NCBI GenBank assembly: GCA_947000775.1
Contig: CAMQGK010000638.1
Location: forward strand, 21,076,501 to 21,140,500
DNA from: Pterois miles
Taxonomy: Eukaryota; Chordata; Actinopteri; Perciformes; Scorpaenidae
Length of the DNA stretch: 64,000 nt
Reading direction: 5' to 3'
Shown here: positions 1 to 12,850 of the stretch, in pieces
Position numbering within the stretch: the stretch's first letter is position 1
How the letters are laid out: every line of letters starts with the position of its first letter
The notes under the pieces: generated by a model
What the model was told of the DNA's origin: nothing
Seen by the model: only the letters and a program-made list of their open reading frames with translations
Databases searched by the model: none
Program-made: the position numbers and the translations under genes

Positions 1-295
1 ATATGGCCACGATAATGTTTTATTTTGTTACACAAAACCTGGTTCAGGAAGGTTCAGGAAAAGATCGTGGTTTGGGTTAAAATAACTACAGAAGTGACGT
101 AACTTAAGTACTGAAGGTACGTGATAAATAAATCAACATTGTCTCTATGTGTCAGCCCGGGCAAAAGTCTGGTGTTTTTGATCCTAGTTATCTGGATTAC
201 ATACAAGTTGATTTTTTGACAAATGTTATATGAATTACGGTGCATTACTCGTCATAGGTATAGCCATGAAGTGTGTGAGACCAGTCTGCAGAGAG
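1..295 (+). mobile_element. TTAGGTTTAGG repeat family fragment
   Basis: AGGTTCAGGAAAAGATCGTG, GTTTGGGTTAAAATAACTAC and AAATAAATCAACATTG recur at 32600-33355, 34550-34940 and 53315-54375. The fragment ends with TCATAGGTATAGCCATGAAG and GTGTGAGACCAG. It is cut by the window edge and has no coding content. Confidence 0.55.
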
Positions 296-560
296 CAATT
301 AGTGTAAAGTAAAAATTCAGTTTATTAAGGTCAATAGGGAGGCAATAGTCAATGAATCTGACAAGGGGCAGCCAGAATCCAAAGTCCAAAAGGTCAGCCA
401 GACTGGTGGGCAGGCAGGCAGGTAATCAGATGGTTGGAAAGGATGCACTCGAGACAATCTGGCAGGGAATGAGTGAAACCGGGAGGCTGATGAGGAAATG
501 AGAAGCAGGTGATGAGGTGGGCGGGGAAGCTCAGGAGAGGGGAACGGCAGGGACGGGGGT
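296..560 (+). repeat. GA-rich repeat of retroelement style
   Basis: GGGCAGGCAGGCAGGTAATC, CTGGCAGGGAATGAGTG and GGAAATGAGAAGCAGGTG occur in the same order and style as at 5400-5930 and 38078-38569. No boundaries or frame could be set. Confidence 0.3.
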
Positions 561-710
561 ACAGGAGAGAATCTGCAATGACAGAAGAGTTAGCGGTGTG
601 GAAACAGAACAAGCAAATGAGATATGTCTATAGCAGCAGGCTGGAGCTGTGACTATCACCCTCAGGTGCAACATCTCCCTTTGCACACATACAGTATGTA
701 CTACATCCAG

Positions 711-1230
711 TGGGCAACCTTCTGTTCTGGAAAGTGAAGACAATGCTGAAGTGCCTTAAATTTGAAGTCCTTCTAATAGCCAGCAGGGGGCGACTCCTCT
801 GGTTGCAAAAAGATGTTGTATAGAAGTCTATGAGAAAATGAGCCTACTTCCTACTTGATTTACTACCCCAGTAAACATGAGTTTATGGTTTCAGTCAATA
901 GTTTCAAGTCTTCTTCAATACAGCATGATATTCACTTAGTTAGTTCACATATTCACATTTAGAGTAAAACAGACCATAAAGCAGAGTATGCTTTACGGCG
1001 TGGCTATTTTGTGATTGACAGGTCGTTACCACGGTGTTTGGTCGGGGAATTGTATTCGGACTTTAACCCTTTCATAGTGTGTTTTCAGTTCATGAAAGTT
1101 GATAATAACATTTTGGTCACCTAAAAATGTACTATTTAGTGTTCAGTTGTACATAGCTCCACCCTCTAGTGTCACTTATGCTTGCAAAAAACAAGATGGC
1201 GACAGCCAATAAGAAACTCAACACAAAACG
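711..1230 (+). mobile_element. Interspersed element family with CAGCAGGGGGCGACT, copy 1
   Basis: AGTGAAGACAATGCTGAAGT, CAGCAGGGGGCGACTCCTCT, AGAAGTCTATGAGAAAATGA and CTTCAATACAGCATGATATT mark a repeat seen six times in this window. Full copies end near a GTGGAC...TATAGTCTATG motif. It lacks any open frame and looks like a non-autonomous DNA element; its superfamily is unknown to me. Confidence 0.65.
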
Positions 1231-1239
1231 GCAGTCCCC

Positions 1240-4200
1240 AAACAAATGTCACGGTTACGCTTACTTTTGTGATGAATTTGTTGTTGTAGGGTTAGGACAT
1301 TACAGTGTTGTTGTCAGGTGGAACAGTGAAACCAGTCCCTTACTGCTTACCTTTGTTACCCCATTTACACCTTAATTAACTAATTAATAATACCAGTTAC
1401 TACAGCAAATAACACAAGCTGGCTGTGATAAACTTATCACACAGAATATGGTAATGTCCTAAGTGGAATAGTCCTATTATCCTGTGCTCATGTAGGGCTC
1501 TCAACTCAACACTTCCTGTGGATATTTCCCAGTAAAAGCTTGTAGGGAAAGCTTTTAATTTGAAACCAGTGGAGGCAATGTGGACTTTTCATCAACATTA
1601 AATAGCAGCAGCAGAAACATGGAAACAACATCAGGCTTAATACAATATAACCACATTTAATTATAAAACTGAAAAAAATAGAAATAAAGGCCTGCCAATG
1701 ACAGCAGTCTTCATACAAATAAAAGCCTGGCTCCCTCTCCAGTTGATGCCACCACCATTTAAGAATTCAGTTACAGCAGTATAGTTTTGCATAGTAATAT
1801 AATATAGAGCTTGATTAATGGCAAAATCTTTATTTTAACCTCAAACTTTGAATTTATGGACAAACACTTCATCACAGAAACTTCCCAGCAAGATTAAAAG
1901 CAGCCCCCTCCATTTTCAACACTTACAGTAATAATATATACAGATTGTATGTAATAAATCTAATAAGATAAATGTGATTCAGTTAAGTGTGATCCCGACC
2001 CATCGCAAATGTGCACACATATGCACATACACACACAGAGCTTGCTCACACCCATTAGATATGAAGGAGTTCACATGTTGCGCCACCCAAACGTGCAGTA
2101 ACAGACGTACAAAAACACACATACGAGAGAGATGAGCGATGCTCATCCATCTGGGATGACGTGGACACAGAGACAAAGCTACCATGACTAACAGAGATCA
2201 CGGTGAGAGCGGAAGTGTGTCTTGGCATGGGCAATCTTCTCACTCGGTCCAAAGGCATATTTTAATCCCTTCCTCAGCTCGTTCCACACAGCAGGTGCAC
2301 TAACACGCCTTTGTTTCGTCTGCTCTATCACTTCCTTTTACTGCTGCTCCCCCTTGTTGTTCCCCTCTTCTCAGACGCTGCGGTCATGCAGAAAGCGGAG
2401 ACACTGACATCTCCGAGTGCTTTCCCCCTTTTCTTTTTCTCTTGCTCGACTGTGCTGACAAATAGAAAGAAATAGACATCAGACTCCCTCTGTGCTGTTA
2501 TCGTTCAGCTTCTGCACTCACTGAAGGCTACTTTTGAAGGTTCTGCAATATGAGGCGTTTTGTAGACACTGTAATGATGAGGTAGTGAATGCTTTAGCTA
2601 CTCTACCTGCTATGTCAAAATGGGGACGAAGGGGAATAAACACACACACAGAGAGACACATCCTATTTATTTCTTACGCAGCTTTGCTGAATAACTAATT
2701 GTAATTGGTCAATCATAGCTCTCTACGCTCTGCTATTTCTCTATAACAGACTGTTGCTATGTATAAGACTTGATTGCTATGGCCACAGCTCTGATGTCAG
2801 ACTCTGGCAGCCCATTTTTGCGTCAAATGATTGATTTCTTAGGAAGTAGCTGTGTAATAAGTGGGGTATCATTGTGAAATAAACCTCGACATGAAGCTTA
2901 CATAGACTTTTTCTAACTTGACAACATAAACCTTCTAAATGGGTCCCTTTGTGTTTTCTGTTGCAATGTTTGTTAATGCAAGAGCCGATAGGAAGTAATC
3001 TTGGGCTGAAGCTGTTGCACTAGCAACAGAATGCCCATGAAATGGTTAATAGCGGGCTTCATGTCCGTCACATGATGCCCAAAAAGACGTTTTCCCGTAG
3101 ACTTCAGTGGATATTTTTTTTTTTTTTTTTTTTTTTAGATAAATCATCTTCCATGTACAAACATTTGAATGGGCCTCAATTACATCATTAGGTCCTAGAG
3201 GTTGTAAAATGCACTAATTTCCAAATCCAGAGTTGTTTCTCTTCCACCCAGACTGAGCCTGGACTGAGATCAGGGAGGCAGAGATAACAGAAACATTACT
3301 GCACATGCTCTATGGGCCCGATGGCTGTAGAAGATGATCAGAAGAGCCAGGTAATTTTATGAAGAAGTCAAGCTTATTCTCCTCATTCACCACTGACCAA
3401 CTTTCATAGGAATGAACAGACCCCCGCCTCCAACAACACTCTATCTAGATCTATAGTCTACAAGGCAATAATCCCAGTGTGACCTTTATTTGCCCCTACA
3501 ATAGAAGTGTGGACTGCAGATGGGGGCATCTTTCACGGTGTATAAGCACACAAACCAAACACACACACCGGGTTTGCTCTCAGTGGGAGAGCTGCTGGTC
3601 AAATACGTCCAGCTGAGGAAGTCACCCACCACCATATGTCACACCCAAACCCCCAAAACCAGATCCTCATTAGTCACCTCCCTAACCCGCCACCGCCCTC
3701 AAAACCACCATCATTCCTCATTCTCCAAACCATCCCATACCCCCATTTTGCCTTTGGCTTCATAAAACTATTATTTTCTGATGTGGTGACATCATCTGTG
3801 AGCAACCTGACACGGCGCTGTGGCGTGACAGCTCTGTGTGTAAGTAACCCGAGCGGCCGACTGTCTGCGACGCTGACACTCAAAACGGTAGTCGACCTAT
3901 GACTCAGCTTCCCATTTACTCATTGTTGGTGGAGAGGGGACCAGAAATACAGTAGGTGACTCAAGTCCTGTGACTTTTCTCAAATTTAGCAGAAATGAAA
4001 AGGTTAAAAGTAACTGTGAGTAATAATTAAATATTAAAACCAAATGCCAACTGAGAGTTTGCTGGAATATTAATGTTGGTGGTTTTTATTAGCGTAAAGG
4101 CCAGAGAGGGCATTTTAACAGCCAGGAGTCAGTGTTTTATGAATGGCTGATTAATATCTACAAACAAATGAACTGGGGGTTAAAATAATGCAGTAGCATC

Positions 4201-4400
4201 AACAAAACCATTAGAATAATAAGTAAAACACCTCTAGATTTCATAAATTATTAGTTTTATGTAGCCTACAACTAACTAATACATAAAGGGATAATAAAGC
4301 ATAAATTGTTTTATTTCCACGCAGTGCTAGTAGCCCCTGTAAAGTGAACAATGCCTAATACTTAAATATACCAAAAAATAAAGTTTTATATATTTAGTGG
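1240..4400. other. Non-coding stretch without recognised genes
   Basis: I see no exon, RNA gene or bounded element here. There is a poly-T run at about 3113-3136, short CACACA runs near 2025 and 2641, and a C-rich piece at 3640-3760 that gives a spurious proline/histidine-rich frame. Confidence 0.6.
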
Positions 4401-5400
4401 TCTGAACCCAACACTACATGCACCAAATTTGTCTCCTACAAAATTTGGTTCCCATACAGCTAAACTGCATTATCAGTTATGGTCCGAAGGAAACATATTC
4501 CTCCCACATTACAGTTGCAGTTTCAAATAGTTTTAAACGTGTGTAACATTGTTAATTGTTAACAAAATAAAACAAAATTTTAACAAAACATCTTTGTTAT
4601 GTTTAATAGAAAATATGGTTTGGGTCATGTTTGTTATGTTATTTAAATTACAAACGTAAATTAGTTAACATTAACTTTCGGTTTCATTTGGGACAACAGT
4701 GGCCTCCTGGGTGGAAGTCCTGTGTTGACCAACCTATCCACAACCATGACTCCATGACTTGTGACGTGTTTGTTAATGTTGTGTTGAATGGTGGAGCCCA
4801 TGGAAGTTCATTTTTCAGTGCACAAGTTAATATTGTAGAGTATATTGTAATTCTTGTTATATATTGTTTTTCTTGGTAATTTTATATGTCTGAGGAAAAT
4901 GTTGACATTCCCAATAACCTCATCCTTCTCCTCGTGAGCCGATGTGGCTTCTAGAGTCGGACAGTAACATTGCTTAACAGCAGCGTTCTTCACGACTTAA
5001 CCACTTGAACACAAAACATTTTGTGTACATCTTGTAAACACAATAAACACGACCCCATTTGAAGGCACCAATAACATAAACAATAACATAACAACTTATG
5101 GTGGGTAGAGAGTTGGATGGGTCCAACAAACACTGGTCACAGTTGTTTTCCATTGTCCATAGACTGGTGATTAGTTTTGTAAGTTACATTGTCACATGTC
5201 AACGTGTCTTTTTGTGATGTTTGTGATGTGTTTTCCATAGGTGTTACTTTGTTTCCGCACATATTTCACTTCATTGATGTCCTTTAAGACAAACCATGAT
5301 GTTTTTCCTTAACCCAACTAAATGGTTTTGTTGCCTATAAGCCTAACTGGACGTTTGCCTGACATACAAATGATATGCAAAAAGGCTAAAAGGCTTAGTC
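4400..5400 (+). mobile_element. TTAGGTTTAGG repeat family, degraded copy
   Basis: Recognisable pieces are CATACAGCTAAACTGCATTA, GGTTTCATTTGGGACAACAG, GTGGCCTCCTGGGTGGAAGT, GATGGGTCCAACAAACACTG and TACAAATGATATGCAAAAAGG. They occur in roughly the order seen in the copy at 53315-54375. It is heavily mutated and has no open frame of interest. Confidence 0.45.
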
Positions 5401-5930
5401 ATGACACATGTAATGTCGTGCTATTTATACACCTTCCCCTGAGACCAGATTGGTTCAAGATATCCATCATGGCGTGAGGTATTCAAGAAAAATGTAGACA
5501 CAGTAGGAGATGGCAGGATAAATTCAGTAGTTCGCTGTAGAATCAAAAGTTCAAGTGGAATGATGAAGGTCTGGCAGGCAGGTAAGAGACAAACAAAACA
5601 CCACATGACAGACTGATCAGGAATAAAGGAACTGGGCTGGTATATGTAGAGCTGGATCTAATCAGAGGGAATGGGAAGCAGCTGGGTGATTGGGTGGTGC
5701 AGGTGAGGAGGTGAGGAGGTGGGGGCGTGGAAGACCAGGTAGAGCAGACAAGGAAAGTGGAGGCAGGTGTGTAGATGGTGTCAGCCAGGTGATTGGGAAA
5801 GAAGGGAGGGTTTGAGGACATCTGATTGATGAAAGTGAAATGGCAATGGAAAGGCCCAGGGTATGAATGGGCTGGAGAGGAGGGAACAAATTGTGATAAT
5901 ATCACTGGTGAAACCTTCAAACACAAGAGT
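5400..5930 (+). repeat. GA-rich repeat of retroelement style
   Basis: GGTCTGGCAGGCAGGTAAGA, GAATGGGAAGCAGCTGGGTG and GCAGGTGAGGAGGTGAGGAGG resemble the units at 296 and 38078. The reverse strand gives a proline/serine-rich open frame of 127 codons, a composition effect of this purine-rich strand. Confidence 0.3.
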
Positions 5931-6162
5931 TAAATTGAGAGGTTAAACTGCAAGATGTGGTACTTTGTCCAAAACATCCCAAAATTAGATTAAAAAATCT
6001 CTTTTGCAAATATTAGTTACTGCCATGGTGTGAAAGCTCACAGTGAAATTACTTCAACAGGCCTTTATTGCATTTTATTACATCATTTTTAGAAAAACAA
6101 TGAGAGGCTGGAAAGTTCAAACATGTTCCTAATGATCTGAAAAACATGTTCCCTTTTGTTTA

Positions 6163-6722
6163 AGGGTGCTTCCACAAGCCGTAGTCCATTTGAGCTGATA
6201 CTTTTGGTTGGTTTTCTATTTAGTCTGGTTCAGTTTCACAATGCACAAATTATAGTGGACCAAATAATAAGCTGCTGAGGGGCGTGCACGCCGCTAATTT
6301 ATCTTTTTCATCTCGACAGCTGTCACCTCTATGCAGGGAATCACAGACTTGGATGCTGTCGACGTGTTTTCAATTTGATTCAATGCTGATCGACTGTACA
6401 CACAAATTCTTTCTTTTCTCCAGTTTATGACTTATAAACGTCACTGTTTTGTGGACCTCATGTTCTCTTCGGCCCAGATGTCAAGTAAACATCAGAGTTC
6501 TGCAGAAGTCAAGGTCAGTCCTCTCCCACTCATGTTAACCTAAATGCCCACATAGGCAGTCTGCGGTTTGGTTCTCTTAAAACAGTCTGACACCACCTCT
6601 CGCAATCGGTCTTTACTGGTTTTGGTCCGAACCAGAGTTTGATTACTATGTTCACAACTGCTTCAACGAACCGCACCAGAGTTTGATTAAAGCGACTAAA
6701 TGTTGGCTTTTGAAAGCACCCT
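6163..6722. mobile_element. Terminal-inverted-repeat transposon
   Basis: The left end AGGGTGCTTCCACAAGCC and the reverse complement of the right end, AGGGTGCTTTCAAAAGCC, match at 16 of 18 positions. The interior has GGTTTGGTTCTC and CGAACCGCACCAGAGTTTG, repeats often seen in fish hAT-type MITEs. I see no clear target duplication and no reading frame for a transposase. Confidence 0.65.
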
Positions 6723-7234
6723 AAAAAGTGACATTGGGGTACATCCATCCAGACACTCAAACAAGCTGATAACTTTGATGTCTCCACTATGTTTATCTCA
6801 TTTATCCTTCATAATTTCAATACCCAGCACAACCCAGACATGTATGAGAATAATTATATTTTATTGTTATTTATTATTATTATATTGGCTGATGATACGT
6901 ACAGAAAAGGTTCAGCCGGTGGAGCGTGGCAGTGATGAGGCTAAAGTGAGTATTTAGAAGTACAGGCCAGAGTGGGACTGGAGTGCCATACTTCCCTCTT
7001 TTGTCCCAATTATGACCATAATTCATTTCAGCATCACTATGGAAACTGAGAGGCCATAATCAGTGAGTGGCGTCCTAAGTGGTGCCTGAACAAAAAGACA
7101 GTAATGAAAGTAAAGGCTGTGAAAAATACTGTTGACTTTGGTGGGAGATGGGGAGTGAAGAAAAAAATGCCAGTGATGATTTTGTATTGTTCATAGTGAA
7201 AGATTGGGTGAATTAAGTATTGAATTTAAGTGCA

Positions 7235-7560
7235 ATTTAAGTCCTTGATAATTTGAGTTATTATCCTGGAGACAATAAATAAGAGGCAATCAGTCAGCCC
7301 TAATGAGGGGGTGATGGGGAGCACTTCAGTGAATAAACGCTAAAGCAGCTTTGCAAAGGCTTAAATGTCTTTTTATCAGCTGGGGTGATTTCAACAGAGC
7401 CAGTGTCGCTTTGTGTACAGCTTTAACAGCATGCGGCGTATTGTGAAGGCAAAACCTGTCAGCAATAGGACTCACACACACGCTTACACACCGTGCTCAC
7501 AGCTACGTTAACATCTTTGTGTGCTGTGAACTGATCTGAACAGCATCTGAATTTCTGCAG
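7235..7560. other. Candidate conserved non-coding element
   Basis: The stretch is free of recognised repeats and has mixed composition, with runs such as GGCAATCAGTCAGCCCTAAT and GTCTTTTTATCAGCTGGGG. No reading frame or splice pattern is convincing. Conservation is inferred from texture only. The rest of 6723-8080 shows nothing else I can name. Confidence 0.25.
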
Positions 7561-8079
7561 TGATTTTTGTTACCGTGTTGCAGGATTGAGACGGTTTGTC
7601 CAAACGTTGCATCACATCTTCTCAGAGTCAAACTGAATCACACAGGCATCATACACACACTGCTGCAATCAGCTGAACTCTTTACTCTTTACAGTGGTGG
7701 CATCGTAGACATCAGTTTCATATTTTTCTTCAGTGGCAGAAGTAATCCAGTGATTCTTGTCTGTACTAAGTGAACAGCAACCGCTGGAAGCAATGACTTC
7801 TCATAATGCAAAAATTTCCAAAATGCAAACAAGAGGCTAAAAACACAGAGCCTTAGTTTTAACTAAAGCTATCAAATATTCAACAGGGTCAATCCGCAAT
7901 AACATTTCATCAGGTTTCACCAGATTTGTTGTACGATGCAGAATAAACTTTGATGATTCACATTCTCGATCTGATATTGAATCTGGCAGTTTGTTCAGTT
8001 TGACATAGACACGAATTAACGTGTTCAAGTTTGTTAATCTCCTTAAAAGTGTAAATTTTCGTCAGCTGCTTTCTCTGAT

Positions 8080-8900
8080 TTTTTTCCTCCTATTACAGGA
8101 ACAATACACTTTTTTTCCCAAAATAATGGAGCCTAATGAGCTCTTATGGACTGTTTTTCACACTGGCCAACCCTGTCGCCTGCAAAAGGATGTTTCCATA
8201 CAACTAAACTGCATTCTCAATTATGTTTCAGGAAACAGATTTTCTCCTGTATAACGGTCACAGTTTTAAACAATTTTAAAGGTCTTATTTCTAAATGAAG
8301 TCCTAAATGAATGTTTTGTTAATGTCTGCGGAAACCTGTGACGTTGGTATCACAACATATCTCTGTGTCGTCAGTTAGTGTGTAAAAAACAGATTAATGG
8401 CTGAGATCGACGGTAAGTGACTGGCAACGACTTGTTATGAAGTAAATTCAATGGAATGAGGGAGGGAGAATGCAACATCTAGTGGCTGACTGTCACCAAT
8501 AGCACCTTTAAACGAGTGGTTAATGTAAATTGAAATGAAACAAAACAAAAAATGCAGCGACACCTCTGAGTTAGGTTTAGGCAACAAAACTGGATTAGCT
8601 TTAGCAAAAAATGACGTTGACTTTTAGTTTCACACGTGAGATGAACAGCAGCCTCCTGGCTGGAAATCATGTGTTTGACCAGTCTACCCTCTCGCCCACC
8701 CTCAGTGGACTTTCTCACTTTTTATACTCATTATTATACCACGTAACTTTCAATTATGTTATTCCACTTAACTTTCATTAACAGTCACTCAATATGCTAC
8801 GTCACTCGCTGCAGCCGTCCGCTTTGTGGCACATCAGAGACAATAAGATAAAATAGAAACGTAATTGGGGATACAGTTTAGCTGTATAGGAACATCATTT
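8080..8900 (+). mobile_element. TTAGGTTTAGG-related repeat, degraded copy
   Basis: CATACAACTAAACTGCATTC, AATGAATGTTTTGTTAATGT, AACATCTAGTGGCTGACTGT, GAGTTAGGTTTAGGCAACAA and CAGCAGCCTCCTGGCTGGAA place this with the family. The first part also matches 4430-4550 and 22040-22155. A short inverted piece (TACAGTTTAGCTGTATAGGA) closes it near 8890. Confidence 0.45.
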
Positions 8901-8924
8901 TTAGAAGACAGGGCTGCAATGGTG

Positions 8925-9215
8925 TTTTAGTTGGTCCACAACTTTGGTCCAGACTGAAATAACTCAACAGCTATTGGATGGATTATTGTGAAATTGTGTT
9001 CAGATATTCAGAATAGTTTTCAGTGAAATGTCGGAACAGCTTTTGGATGAACTTTAATGATCCCTTCACCATTTATACAGCCTCATCTTCCGGTCAGTTT
9101 TTTTGTTTTTCACCAAATATCTGCAAAATGAAATACATTACGATCAGTCTTAGCTGTACTTTGTGTTTTGCGCAAATTAGCATGCTAAAATGCTAAACTA
9201 TGATGGTTTCATCAT
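8925..9215 (+). mobile_element. Interspersed repeat D (ATTGGATGGATT family)
   Basis: AACTCAACAGCTATTGGATG, GATTATTGTGAAATTGTGTT, CAGATATTCA and AATTAGCATGCTAAAATGC form a consensus-like block also found at 38022-38800 and, reversed, at 41190-41345. There is no open frame. In fish such blocks are abundant, but the element class is not settled from this sequence. Confidence 0.5.
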
Positions 9216-9419
9216 ATGATGGTTGGTCTTACATATTATTGACAATAACAAATAATGACCACACCCAAACTGCCGACCCAGGTCAATAACCAGATTACCA
9301 GAACTTCACCTTCTCAGCTGAGTGGGCAGAATGATGAAACATGGACAGATGCCCCCTCACCTTGGTGAGCAGATCGGTACCACAGCAGGACAGAGCGATG
9401 GCCAACGCATCCTGGGGAG

Positions 9420-9422
<3 letters not shown>

Positions 9423-9482
<60 letters not shown>
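9423..9482 (+). repeat. (TG)30 microsatellite
   Basis: An uninterrupted TG run of about 60 bp, ending GCGCACG. Translated frames across it are artefacts. Confidence 0.98.
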
Positions 9483-9485
<3 letters not shown>

Positions 9486-10301
9486 ACGCTCACGGACGAG
9501 ACAGACTGGCAGCCCTGAGCCCCCTGTAGAGAAAGGAGATGGAGGAAAGAGCCAGAGAGAAAAGTAACAGTGGGTGAGGGGCTGACACAGTATGAGACGA
9601 GGGTGATGGAGGGGGGTAAACCCACCGATGAAGCAGGGTCTGAAGTGGAAAAGAAGCAGATGACAACAGAATTAAGGTGAGAAAGATGAAAGAAAGATGA
9701 AAGAGACGCTGTACTGTAGGGAAAAGGGAATAGAGGAAAACTAGGGGAGCGGGGGGGTGTAATTGTGAGGATGGCTGGATGAAGGGGTTTAGCTAAAGGG
9801 AAGGCTCTGAAGAAGATGATACCTACTTATCTGTGCTTTTGTCTGGGTTAAGACATCATCACTAAAGAAGTCTTTGCCAGGCGCCGTCATTGCAAAGAGT
9901 CTGCACAATGTGAGCTTACCCACCTGTTTAGGGCTGAAGCATTTATGATTTAAAAGATAAGATGCAGGATTGGAGCCTTTTAACACATCTGTGCCCAAAG
10001 AATATATTTAGTATGATAAAGAAAAATGCCATAACAAAACAAAAGTCTTGAAATTTGGTATGGACTTAGTTTGGGAAAGTAACAGTACAACTTTTTTTAA
10101 ATCACATGAAAAATCACACTTTTATCAATGGTCAGTCTTTTTTATAAATACCAAAAATTGATTGTGCTCCTTGTAGTTTTTGATATACAGACATTTTCTT
10201 ATCATTTACTCTTTGGGCACTTTCAGAAAATATGTCTGCTTCTATTAGGGGGAGATACAGGTGAATAGGGTAAAAAAAAAATAGATAACTAATACATAAC
10301 T

Positions 10302-10463
<162 letters not shown>

Positions 10464-10646
10464 CAAAAACCTCAGTAAAAAAAAGTGAGAGAAAAACCTC
10501 ATTTTGAGAAAACAGCTTTAATAAAGATATGTATTGTAAAAAAAAGACACAACAAATAAATAGGGTAAAAAAAAAATTAATATTAATTCCCCCACTTGAT
10601 TATTTGCCTCAAGACAATTATCTTTTGTATGACAAGTTTTCTGATT

Positions 10647-10677
<31 letters not shown>

Positions 10678-11520
10678 TGTTGGTGAATTTAGAAGAAATC
10701 TACAGATGCAAAGTATAGTAAAATAAACACCTAAAAGTGTACTGGTTTTTTTCTCTCCACTAGCCTGAATGAAGACATTATGGAGGCTAAATAGCCCAAA
10801 ATCTCAAAATTGAGTTCATGAAAAACAATTTTTTTGCCTGTCAAACATGGAAAAGTGCTTTTTGACAACAATACATTAGTTTGTTTTTTTATACTAAAAG
10901 GTTTGTGTCTTGTAATAGTACATATACATGTACACACACTCATCCATCTGACCTAAAAAGCCACAGAGAGACAATGACCTTATGTTCATGTCACACACCC
11001 TTTAGGTCCAGATAGCCTTTATGGCCAAATGTCATTTTTCTCGCTTCCTGTGTGTTTTGTTCTGCTGCTCAAACCTTCTGTGTCCGTGGTTGTTTTACTG
11101 TGTTGACTCTGTGATTTATAATCACAGTAATATTACATCCTCAGGGCACTGCCAAGACCTTTGTGTTTAAGGTTTAGTCTTTTTAAAACCAGTATTTTAG
11201 CATCAATGAGGTTAATGGAATAGTTTATGGTCACAATTGAGCCAATCTGACTCATTGAATTGCATAAAATTTAGCATAAAGCATTTTTTATTGAAACGTG
11301 ATCCAGAAAAATGTCAGTCGATGTAATTGTAGTCACCTCGTTACATGTGACCGTGTGTGTGTGAGTGTATGTGTGACTGATGTATTTTTGATTGGTAGTG
11401 ATTAACAAGCAAAGCGAGCACAGCGTCTGTGATCATATTGTTCCTGAAGCCAACCACCTCCTACCACACTGGCATGAGTCCCTCCACTGCAGCTTGTAAT
11501 GAGGAAGCATTACAGCAATT

Positions 11521-11522
<2 letters not shown>

Positions 11523-11569
<47 letters not shown>
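11523..11569 (+). repeat. (AC)n microsatellite
   Basis: A perfect AC run of about 47 bp. Confidence 0.98.
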
Positions 11570-11571
<2 letters not shown>

Positions 11572-11754
11572 TGTGGTTTTCACATTGCGAGCTGCATGGT
11601 TCATGCATTGCTCTGTTCTGAACAATTATGGACAGAGTGAAAGGCTGTTATTGTAACTATGTTGTGATTTGCAGCTGCAAAACGTGGACCCAGTATTGCG
11701 TGCCCTGGCATAATATTATCTGTCATTATCACATCTCATCTCATCATCAAGTGC

Positions 11755-11997
11755 TTATCCGGGGTCGGGGCGTGGGGGTAACAGCTCCAGCAGGGGACCC
11801 CAGACTTCCCTCTCCTAGGCCACATTAACCAGCTCTGACTGGGGGATCCCGAGGTGTTCCCAGGCCAGTGTGGAGATCAAATCTCTCCACCTAGTCCTGG
11901 GTCTTCCCCGTGGCCTCTTCCTAGCTAATCGTGCCTGGAACACCTCCCTAAGGAGGCGTCCGGAGGGCATCCATACCAGATGTCCAAACCACCTCAG
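11755..11997 (-). pseudogene. Degraded C-terminal end of a LINE reverse-transcriptase ORF
   Basis: On the minus strand, about 80 codons read LRWFGHLVWMPSGRLL, then RPRGRPRTRWRD and LAWEHLGIPQSEL. This is the basic, arginine-rich C-terminal segment found after the reverse transcriptase domain of RTE-like fish non-LTR retrotransposons (family knowledge; the exact clade is uncertain). A TAG at 11815-11817 interrupts the frame and the reading ends at TAA 11755-11757. Only this tail remains; no catalytic motif is present, so it is a dead fragment of a 5'-truncated insertion. Confidence 0.7.
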
Positions 11998-12007
11998 CTA
12001 GCCCCTT

Positions 12008-12090
12008 GCCCTTTGCTGCATGTCATCCCCTCTATATTCCCCTTTCATGGCTGTCACCATCACAAATACAAAAAAGGCAAAAAGCCAAGT
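12008..12090 (+). mobile_element. SINE family C fragment
   Basis: CCCTTTGCTGCATGTCATCC and the following CCCCTTTCATGGCTGTCACC match the body of the copy at 45552. The tRNA-like head is missing. It directly abuts the LINE remnant on its left. Confidence 0.5.
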
Positions 12091-12339
12091 TAAGCTTGAA
12101 GGCTCTGAAATATCTTTAGAAATAGCTGAAATTTCTCAGCATGAGGTCCACATTATAGAAATTTTCAGCCTCACCTCTTAGCCATCATTAGCCGATGGAG
12201 TCGTCATGGAAATTTCTGTTAGGACCAATTCCATAGTTAGTTCATCATGGGACAACAACTGAACCGTCTTCATATAGTAAGTAAACGTTTTGTCAAACAA
12301 AATAACAGATTTATCTATTTTATATTAATCTAGTGGTAT

Positions 12340-12850
12340 CCAGCAATGCCAGCCTATTCTCATTCCCAGGGCATCAAAATATTGGTGCTTTGTCATGGCT
12401 GTCAGCGTTCGGTACCACAGCACAAGGCAACCTTAAGCAGCAGTGTGAGACGCACCAGGCTTTCTATTAATAATGTAAATCCACCTGCAGCAAACGCTCA
12501 GAGAAAGTGCATTGGTGATGTAGTTTAAAGAGCAAAAGAGACACAGAGTGGGTGGGAGTGGAGGGGGATGGGTCCAACAAACACAAGGCTTTCATTCAGG
12601 ACACAGCTGTTAGTGTCCCGTGCTTTTCGTTTCACTTTCACTTCACAATCAGCTGATCTGTCATGTTCATGTTCACAATGTAAAGTCAAATTTTTATTAT
12701 ACAAACATGGTCATTTTAAGTCCAACCATGTCATTCTTTACTGTACCTAACTAGCTGCCAAATCCTAAGGAGGTGTTTTTAATTCACAATATTACACGTG
12801 ACTGAGAAGCTACGCTGAGGGGTCAGTATGTGACAAGTTGGGCCAAGAAC
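12340..12850 (+). mobile_element. TTAGGTTTAGG repeat family, left half
   Basis: CCTATTCTCATTCCCAGGGC, GCTTTGTCATGGCTGTCAGC, TAGTTTAAAGAGCAAAAGAG, GATGGGTCCAACAAACACAA and GGCTTTCATTCAGG align with 53330-53640. The minisatellite-bearing right half is absent. Confidence 0.5.

Noticed and set aside
2575..2620. let-7-like TGAGGTAGT sequence near 2578
   Set aside because: Only nine bases match the seed region and the flanks do not form the expected hairpin, so it is not called a microRNA.
5543..5926. 127-codon Pro/Ser-rich minus-strand frame
   Set aside because: It is a shadow of a purine-rich repeat with no domain; a similar composition gives frames at 394-612.
9314..9625. Overlapping open frames with Cys-Val or Thr-His runs
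   Set aside because: They cross the TG tract, which has no stops in several frames. The same applies to frames at 11429-11656, 16046-16249, 47440-47869, 48157-48520 and 49587-49913.
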